Origin: Zygnema cylindricum
Lineage: Eukaryota; Streptophyta; Zygnematophyceae; Zygnematales; Zygnemataceae
DNA: 64,000 nt
NCBI GenBank assembly: GCA_037447655.1
Contig: JBBHKE010000589.1
Coordinates: 60,001 to 124,000 of the forward strand
Reading direction: 5' to 3'
A program made the position numbers and the translations under genes. Below are positions 57,010-64,000 of this stretch, piece by piece. The first letter of the stretch is position 1; each line of letters starts with the position of its first letter. The notes under the pieces are model-generated. The model made no database searches. It was not told where the DNA came from and saw nothing but the letters and a program-made list of their open reading frames with translations.

Positions 57010-58790
57010 TATCTAATCGCTTAGCTCAGTAGAGGGAGAAAGATAGAGGTGGAGAGGCTACAATGAGGGTCGGAGAGAGGAAAGAAGGGAAGAGGATATG
57101 GTAAAATGGGATAGAATGGGAGAGGGGACGGAAGGGGAGTGGAGGGAAGGAGGAGAGAGGGGAGGGGAGAAGAGGGGAGGGAAAATGAGGGGAAAGGAGG
57201 GGAGGTGAGAGAGGGAAGGGAAGAGGAGGCGGGAGGGAATGAAATTTCTGCACAAGAAAAAGAAAATGGGAAAATGTAAAAAAAAAGAGGAGAGAAGGCG
57301 AGAGGTTAGAAGGGTGGAGATAGGAAGGCCTTTTGTACCCGTTCAAAATTCTTGAGCCCCCATGATTTTTATCCAATCTTGACTTTGAAGCAAAAATTTG
57401 AGTTAGGTACTTTTTAAAAATGTGAAAGAGTTCCACATTCTCCAAATATTTTCCTAATCAAAGTGACCATTTGTAGTGTCCAATTTGTATGAAATTTCTT
57501 TAGTAGTTAAAGTGCAATTATTTTTTTGATAATTCGAACTAAATGAAAGAAAATAAATAGCTTAATCTTAGTAACAAATCTACTAGCATGTATACATATC
57601 TGAAAAATCCCCTGTATGCAAATAACTCTGTTACCAAACTATTCTACATATAACAGTTAAATATCTTCAAGTTATAGCCCATAAGTACAAGTTGATAATC
57701 TATTCTTACAATTCTGTGACATTTTTCAGTGGACCGATTGATGAAAGAATGCTTCCACTCAACTGGTTGTTATACAGACGTGTGTGACATTGGTCATATG
57801 CACCTCACCAACCAACCCCCATTTGAAATGGCATCATGGGTCGGAAAATAATACACAAAAGTAATTGAGTATGACTTATTGGTAAACACATCCGAAGGTT
57901 TTAATCCAACAACACACTCGAATAGGTGATCTACATGATATAATAAATTTTCAATTGGAGCTAGCAAATTTGTCCTGCCCGCCCCTCCCCTACGCCTCTC
58001 CTTTTACAAATTGAAGTGTATAAAACCGATCGCACTTGTTGATATTCCTTTAAGTTTTTCTGAGTTTTACACGATTTACACCTGAGAAACAATTGAAGTG
58101 ATGGTTCCCGACGGCACGTGTTTTTTTTCATTAAGGATCAAGTCGACGATACGTAACTATCGACATTTGTCACAAAATGTCACAAAATTGATGGCTTCAC
58201 AATTTGCGGTTGCGTATGCAATTTCAATACCAATGAAAACTTGGAAAACGTGAGATAAGTTGGCAGCTTTCACACTTACTGAAGAGCTAACTGAAATCGT
58301 GATTTTTTCGGACCGCAAAATGTAATGAAAAAATTGAAAAAATAGTGTGCTCTCTTTAATATGACATGGAAATATAAAAAGATTTTTGTATTGCGCATGG
58401 TTTCTTCAAATCAAAGGGATGGTCTAGGGTAAAGTATCCAAAGCGTAAAATAGAACTAAAATATAGGGTTCAACTTTTCCTAAAAAGAAAAATGACAAAA
58501 ATAAGGCTTATCCACTTCCTCCATCCTAACGACCGTAACATAAGATTTGAAAAAAAATGTGGAAATGTGTTCTACACTGTATTATTATTATTTTTGTATA
58601 GTAATTATGATTTAGTTCATCTGCTTTTATTTTTCTTTTCTAATGATATACATCTCCCAGCCCAAGGTTCACTCAAAGCCCTCTCCCCCTGTCTCTCCCC
58701 CTCCCACACTATTTTGACGACCGAAACGAAAGGCAGAAAACCTAAGAATGTTAAATGCAATTTACATGGCGTATTTTATTGAAGTATGTC
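57010..58790. repeat. Dispersed repeat, long copy (partner at 41641-42330), with GGGA tract
   Basis: A purine tract (GGGAGAGGGGA-type, 57030-57320) is followed after about 1 kb of AT-rich sequence by the shared landmarks near 58380-58790 (GCATGGTTTCTTCAAATCAAA, AAAAAAATGTGGAAATGTG, TTTTGACGACC). The 139-codon minus frame over the purine tract is low-complexity Pro/Ser/Leu and is not called. Confidence 0.6.
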
Positions 58791-59960
58791 AAAAATCGAT
58801 CAAGTGCTCACAGAGATACTCACACATGACAAATCAAATCTGACAGCGGAAGCTTAAATAAACATGTTCCACATAAAATTCTTACAGCTCACAATAAAAC
58901 ATGTCGGCCAACTATCAATATATTTAGCCGAAGCTTTCTCAATACAACCTCGGACCTGGATTTCAAGTGTCCCTATGTGTAAAAACGGAATTAAAACTGA
59001 AGGGTGTGATGATTGTATAAGTTGACATGCGCGTGATGGTTGCCAGCGTCTACATTCTGTGATTTTCCAAATTGTTTGCGACGTCGTATAATTGTACGGT
59101 GAGAGGCGGCGAGTGCGAGGCACCACAAAGATTTCTCACGTTTTCGTGATATGGCATCGGAATCTTCACATTCCCCGAAATGAAATAATCCGTACTGAAC
59201 GAAAACTAACAAAACGAAACAAATTATGTACTTTGATGCACCCAAACGGACAAAACATACAAAAATGTGTATTTTTCATCGTAGTTTGAATTCATTTGAA
59301 TTGGTTTAGAAAGTATTTTACACTTGTGAACACGTGTTATTATTTGTTTACATAAAGTACTTTGTTTTAAAGAACATCGCGCATGTTTTTTTTTTTAAAG
59401 TTTGAAGATGACGTTTTTTGTCGTGGCCGTGGGTCGAAGAACACAAGACGACAACATGTAGTACATTTTAAATTCGAGGATGACGCAAAATGTACTTCTC
59501 CTTTTTCATTTTTTTTGTACGGTTGACACTTACGCGGTACGGCTCTAACTTTTACAAGAAAACGACAAAGAAAAACCCTTTCTTAGATACATGGAGACGC
59601 ACCCTCAGTCACCACTCAAAATTCAGCTGTAACTTTGCGCGTATGAATTCTCGCATACGCCATATAGCATGTCACATACGAAAGAACAATGTCAAAAGAT
59701 GACGTAACTGCCGCTCCAAACTAAAGTGTAAATCTACGATGAAATCTCGAAATCAAAAGGGATAAAATCCACGCCGCAAATCCACCTCAACGTAAAGCAA
59801 TAACTCCACGTCTCATCCTCCATCATAGTGAAATTGTTAAAGTAATATTTTCGCTGACTACAAAACAAAGTCCCCGTAGACATGGACTAAAAAAGTACCG
59901 AACGACCTGCGTAAATCGAATTGAAATAATTCCTCGCCAAACAAAACTATGACGACGATG
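58791..59960. other. Intergenic stretch without recognised gene
   Basis: A minus frame 58991-59245 begins with a hydrophobic segment (YIICFVLLVFVQYGLF) but has no following domain or splice support. Nothing else stands out. Confidence 0.35.
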
Positions 59961-59967
59961 AAAAGTA

Positions 59968-60166
59968 CACCGCGAATCGTTATAAGCGTTATGAACTCTA
60001 TATCAACGCCCCCAAATTTTCACATTAATACCTTAAATAGAGTAAAGTACACTATTTAAGGACGTGGACCATAATCTGCCACGTCTCTTGGCATTAAATT
60101 AGAATGAATGACGCTAAGTTTTACTTTACTCTAATAATTTCTCAACGCTAATAACGATTCGTGGTG
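59968..60166. mobile_element. MITE, CACCG/TA family
   Basis: TA-CACCGCGAATCGTTATAAG and CTAATAACGATTCGTGGTG-TA. Interior GACGTGGACCATAATCTGCC as in 48482 and 34934. Confidence 0.9.
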
Positions 60167-60552
60167 TAGCCGCCAAGATATCTGGAAATACAATATCCGG
60201 AAAAACTCCAAACTGAAAGACAAACTCCAATTCCATCGTACCAAAAAGATACGGAAATATTGCTTGGCCGTCACAAAATAACTCCTCGCCTGACGATATA
60301 TTTCGACGTCCAAAATCGGCCGCCGTAATATCCGGCATCGTTCTTTCTCCAAAGTACACGAGGCATTCGATTGAAGCCTTGTACGGAACGATTTCTCCTC
60401 TATTCAGTGATACGCTCGAATGGATTTTTTAAGTACAAATCTCCACGGCGTCTGTATAACTCCACAACGATTCATGTAATCGCAATCTATTTTAGGAGGC
60501 CTCAAAATGATCTCCTCTCAAAATTTCAACCGTCACACCATATTTACTTATG

Positions 60553-60886
60553 GGAATTGATAATGACAGTGACTGTTTTGGTTGCGGACAGTCACTTACG
60601 TCATTTTGTCAAAAAACGTACGTTTGAAGTACACACATGTACAAATAAAGCACCGTTGAGTACAAATTTGACGGTCAATCGATTGAACAACTCTGACTTT
60701 GAAAATAATTTTCAACCGCTTAAAATTATGTCGCGCTTGCGAACGTCGATCGTCATAATAAATTTAGCAATTCACACGGCCGACGAAGGTTTACTGTAAC
60801 AAAACTGCGGCAACCACATGTAAATAAATAGTGTTGCAGACAGTCACTTTTTGTCGTTATGTGAGCTCCACAATGAAAGCACTTAG
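60553..60886 (+). repeat. Direct repeat, left copy (right copy at 63008-63319)
   Basis: Starts GGAATTGATAATGAC and ends GTGAGCTCCAC..GAAAGCACTTAG. Agreement is high over about 320 bp. Ends are not TG..CA, so an LTR is unlikely. Confidence 0.8.
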
Positions 60887-60964
60887 CCGCAAAATTGAAA
60901 TTTAATCGTCTAAGCGTTACATTGAACTTAGACGCAAAGTGAAACGAAACCTCTTGAAACTGAA

Positions 60965-61150
60965 GTCTCGTACGGAAATATTGCCGGTTCGTCGTACACA
61001 TAAAATATTTCCGCGGACGAAAAAATCGCGTCACGCTTCGCGAACCAACATTTATTCGAAATCGACAAGCCTGCGATTTGTACAAATGAAAACCGCTCGG
61101 TGCTCACACCAAACCGAACCGACACAAAAATACAGTATCGAATGAACAAC
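60965..61150. repeat. Dispersed repeat (partner at 37641-37980)
   Basis: CCGCGGACGAAAAAATCGCG, TCACGCTTCGCGAACCAACA and neighbouring bases match the partner. Confidence 0.65.
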
Positions 61151-61163
61151 ACATAACTGAGGG

Positions 61164-61489
61164 TAGAGGTTGCAAAAGTCAAAAAATTTCATACCCGAAA
61201 CCGACCGTTTTTTTTTTTTCAAAATCTGAGTAAGCGACGCCCGACCGAGTTTTGTCACGCTCCAAAATTGTTAACCGTTAACCGACCGTCGTTTACGAAA
61301 AAAAAAAATAACCGAATCTTGATTTTTTGCGACTAACCGTGCCCTCTCGTAACCGAAAAAGTAGAAAATTAATCAATGTACGACGTAATAAGCCAATAAT
61401 TACGATTTGTCGTGTTCCTTAAGATTTGCGAAATGAATAGTGTTACTACCGTGTCAGATTTGCGACGTCTTGTCGCGTTCCCTAAGATT
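61164..61489. mobile_element. Second copy of the 34583-type hAT element, cut by the gap
   Basis: TAGAGGTTGCAAAAGTCAAA, GAAACCGACCG with a T-run, CAAAATCTGAGTAA and GTTAACCGTTAACCGACCG match 34583-34720, and the 65-bp unit (GTGTCAGATTTGCGACG) starts before the N-run. The right end is lost in the gap. Confidence 0.7.
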
Positions 61490-61499
61490 NNNNNNNNNN
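61490..61499. other. Assembly gap (10 N)
   Basis: Separates a transposon from the eIF5B-like frame; true distance unknown. Confidence 0.98.
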
Positions 61500-61528
61500 T
61501 CCTCTGTCTTCCTCTTCCTCTTCCTCTT

Positions 61529-62770
61529 CTATCGAGTTGACTTCTCCCTTCCCTTCAAAAACTGTCGTTTTCTCTCCCTTCTTGCTTTCTGTTGAGCTAT
61601 CTTCTCCTTCTCCTTCTCCTTCTGTCTCCTCTTTTTCTCCTCCTTCAACATTTCCAGCTTTGCTAACCGTGCCAGTTCTTCCTCCTCTTTCTTTACCCTC
61701 TCCTCCTCCTCCCTATTTGGTCTCTCTTCTGCTTCTTTTATCTTCGCCAAACGTTCTTGCTTCTCTCTAACATGTTTTGGCAATTTTTTCATATCTACTG
61801 GCGCTTTCCCTTTCACTTCTTTTTCACTCTCATTCACTACCTCCCCACCCTCCTCCGCTTTCTTCGCCTTCTCTTTCTCTTTCTTTTTCTTCTTCTTTTT
61901 CGCTGCAGCTGACTCTCTCCCATCCTCTCCTCCTCCATCTCCCACTGTTCCCTCCTCTCCCTCTTCTTTTCCCTTTCCTCTTCCTCCGACTTCCGCCATT
62001 CCCTTACCACCCGCCTCTGCATTTTTCGCTAAGCCCTGAGTTTCACTCAAACTCTCAGTTTGACTTCCAGCTTCAGTTTTTTCAGTTTCAGTTTTTTCAG
62101 TTTCAGTTTTTTTCAAGAGTCCTCCAATTCCTCTGACTTTTTGTTCTTTTTCGTTCCCTTTTTTCTTCCCAGTAAAACTAATAACCTCATCCTCTTCCTC
62201 CGCCTCATTAGAATCCATGGCGATTATGAACTCTTCATCGAAACCATCACCTTTCCTTCCCTTCGTCTTACCTGTAATACTTACAACCTTCTCCTCCTCC
62301 TCCTCCTCTTCCTCCTCCTCCTCCTCCTCCTCCTCCTCCTCCTCCGTCTTCTCCTCAGGCTCCGCAAAAATGTCAAAAATCATAGAGCTACTTTTATTCT
62401 TAGAATTCTTTCTTTTATTTCCCTTTTTTTTTCCTGTAAATCTTAACTCTTCTTCCTCATCCTCTTTAGAATCCACATCAATATCGAAGTCCTTATCAAA
62501 ACCATCATTTTTCTTTCCCGTGTTCTTCCCTGCCATGCTTACCACCTCCTCCTCCTCCTCCTCCTTGTTATCCACACTAATTTCAAAGTTTTCAAACTTT
62601 TTGTTTTTTTTTGTGGCTTTTTCTTGCCTGAAAATTTGATCACCCCCTCCTCCTCCTTATTCTCCCTCACCTCCTCCTCCCCTCCTCATTGGCATCCGCA
62701 ACAACTCCAAATTCTTCATCAAAATAATCGTTTATTTCCTCTTTTTCTTACTTGCCATGCTTACCACCAC
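61529..62770 (-). pseudogene. eIF5B: eIF5B (translation initiation factor 5B) amino-terminal region, incomplete
   Basis: A minus frame of about 350 codons (62575-61529) carries repeated acidic modules, for example DDGF-type KKNDGFDKDFDIDVDSKEDE and LRFTGKKKGNKR, then a Lys run, then APVDMKKLPKHVREKQERLA and Glu/Arg/Lys helices (RRQKEKEKEKIAQQKARRER). The block KGKAPVDxKKxPKHVREMQE and the FTGKKK modules are characteristic of plant eIF5B upstream of the GTPase. The first codon of the open frame is GTG, not a true start. A further module lies at 62770-62580 but needs at least two frame changes, one in an A9 run. The frame ends at TAG (61529), 30 bases from the gap, and no GTP-binding domain is present. 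It is either a decayed partial copy or a real gene damaged by indel errors. Confidence 0.65.
62284..62345 (-). repeat. (GAG)n microsatellite inside the eIF5B-like frame
   Basis: CTCCTCCTC on the plus strand encodes a run of about 17 Glu on the minus strand. The other strand's Ser/Leu frames are shadows. Confidence 0.85.
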
Positions 62771-63007
62771 TTGCTTAGAAACAGGAAGACTTTATAAAAA
62801 AATTGGCATGTAATGAAAGAGGCGAAGAGTAAATATGCCGATGCTCCGATGAGCTTGAAAATGAGAGAAGGGCAAAAGTCAAAACTTAGGGTTCATGAGG
62901 TTTATACTTCCCTTGCGGCATGGTTAATTGGGTACTAAAAATCTTTGCAGTAAGCTGTGGCTATTTTCCCCTTGGGTTCGTTTCTATTTAAAACATTTGT
63001 ACAAAAG

Positions 63008-63319
63008 GAATTGATAATGACTGTGACTGTTTTGGTTGCGGACAGTCATTTACGTCATTTTTTCAAAAAAAGTACGTTTGAAGTACACACAGGTACAAAT
63101 AATGCACCGTTCAATTGGTTGAACAACTTTGTCTTTGAAAATATTTTTCAACTGCTTAAAATTATGTCGCGTTTGCGAACGTCAACCGTCATAATAAATT
63201 TAGCAATTCACACGGCCGGCGAACGTTTACGGTAACAAAACTGCGGCAACCACATGTAAAAAAAATTGTTACAGACAGTCACTTTTTGTCGTTATGTGAG
63301 CTCCACTGTGAAAGCACTT
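63008..63319 (+). repeat. Direct repeat, right copy (left copy at 60553-60886)
   Basis: GGAATTGATAATGACTGTGAC through GAAAGCACTTAG. Lacks about 20 bp present in the left copy (AGTACAAATTTGACGGTC-type sequence near 60658). Confidence 0.8.
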
Positions 63320-63897
63320 AGGGCGTGTTACCATGTGTTCAAGTAAGAGTTTTTTCCCGTCATTTTCATAGAAAATGGGACTTCCAACAAGAAAATATTA
63401 CGCCGTACGAAAATGGGCAAAAACACAAGTACATATTGCGTCATCTAAGAACTTGGAAGGTACAACAATTTGGCGTTATCATCATCGCGACCCACTTCCA
63501 GCTCATCTTCACACTTGTAATGGAATCAAATCGCGATCAGATTTTAACCAAAATATCACCCTATCAACAAATAGAAAGCATGTATTGCACGCGTGGAACG
63601 TCTTCAAAAATTTTTGAACGAGGGAGAGTACACGCTATTTTTTCCATGCTCGTCACGCGCATGTACGTACAAAATTGACAAGCATGTACTGAAAAAAATC
63701 GATGGGGTCTCGGATCTCCACTTTCTTTCATGGGTCCTTTGCAAAAATTTACAACGTCCTCGTCTCTCCCCATCCTTTTCATTTGACCGCTCCTCTTTCT
63801 CTCACCTTTAAATGAAATGCAGCAAAAATAGTATCAAATGAAAGTTTTATTTTTTTCCTTTTTAAAAGAAAAACAAATTGGGAAACCATGGCGGAAA
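63320..63897. other. Spacer before the right-edge repeat
   Basis: Plus frames of 117 and 80 codons overlap in different phases and have no domain. It may be promoter sequence for whatever starts at 63898. Confidence 0.35.
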
Positions 63898-64000
63898 GTT
63901 TACGTGTTGATGACGTCAAAAGGTAGCATGACTTCGGAAGGTAGCATGACTTCGGAAGGTAGCATGACTTCGCAAGGTAGCATGACTTCGCAAGGTAGCA
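63898..64000 (+). CDS. Possible first exon at the right edge
   Basis: ATG in good context (AAACCATGGCG) starts MAESLRVDDVK, then AAAAG-GTAGCATG could be a donor; otherwise the frame stops at TAG. Thereafter lies the 18-bp repeat. Evidence is thin, since everything downstream is outside the window. Confidence 0.25.
63922..64000 (+). repeat. 18-bp tandem repeat, cut by the window edge
   Basis: GGTAGCATGACTTCG(G/C)AA repeats four and a half times to the last base. Each unit is open in one frame (GSMTSE or GSMTSQ). Confidence 0.9.

Noticed and set aside
57026-57445. 139-codon minus frame (Pro/Ser/Leu)
   Set aside because: Low-complexity translation of a GGGA-rich purine tract.
61537-62639. Plus-strand Ser/Leu-rich frames
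   Set aside because: Antisense of the eIF5B-like frame and of its GAG microsatellite.
60553-63319. Direct repeats considered as LTRs
   Set aside because: No TG..CA ends, no target duplication and no retroelement coding between them.
1-64000. CRISPR arrays, bacterial operons, tRNA and rRNA genes
   Set aside because: Introns and repeats show nuclear eukaryotic DNA; no regularly spaced short repeats with unique spacers and no tRNA T-arm context or rRNA sequence could be recognised by eye.

Overview
The window is AT-rich nuclear DNA from a eukaryote with intron-bearing genes (GT-AG introns of 0.3 to 1.2 kb), three short assembly gaps (17170-17181, 38505-38514, 61490-61499) and a very heavy load of transposons and satellites. 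It is most likely a streptophyte, meaning a charophyte alga or early land plant. The evidence is a plant-type copper chaperone for SOD, three mTERF-family loci, an LRR receptor head with an exact 72-nt LRR exon, and an eIF5B amino-terminal region with plant-like lysine and acidic repeats. The repeat content and the indel-ridden gene copies fit a large bloated genome. Chara is a guess that the sequence alone cannot prove.

Layout. 1-69: possible end of an exon. 190-5100: MITEs, an AT-rich repeat field, a 0.7-kb GAT satellite, a 150-bp tandem repeat and a TIR element inserted into another tandem array. 5740-7530: 5'-truncated LINE. 8330-15409: the best gene, a ten-exon secreted GH5 glycosidase with a predicted GPI tail. 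16.8-20.3 kb: a small membrane ORF, CT satellites, repeats and one methyltransferase-like exon. 20.2-33.3 kb: three segmental duplicates carrying mTERF copies, all broken, with an unrecognised coiled-coil protein locus (26.8-27.8 kb) between copies 1 and 2. 33.8-35.6 kb: a three-deep nest of transposons. 36-42 kb and 43.4-48.4 kb: paired segmental repeats, hAT-type elements rich in TATCG, and two inverted elements sharing one target site. 42.4-43.2 kb: stranded 5' end of an LRR receptor gene. 49276-52421: five-exon CCS gene. 54.4-56.1 kb: two more TATCG elements. 57-61 kb: repeats. 61.5-62.8 kb: eIF5B amino-terminal part running into an assembly gap, between direct repeats. The right edge holds an 18-bp minisatellite.

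The genes do not form one pathway: CCS loads copper onto Cu/Zn-SOD, the GH5 protein would act on cell-wall or extracellular glucans, and mTERF proteins act in organelle gene expression. The window is most informative about transposons. Empty sites preserved in neighbouring repeat units reveal target-site duplications: TA for a CACCG-ended MITE family, and 8 bp for several hAT-type elements. All calls come from reading the sequence; no database search was run.
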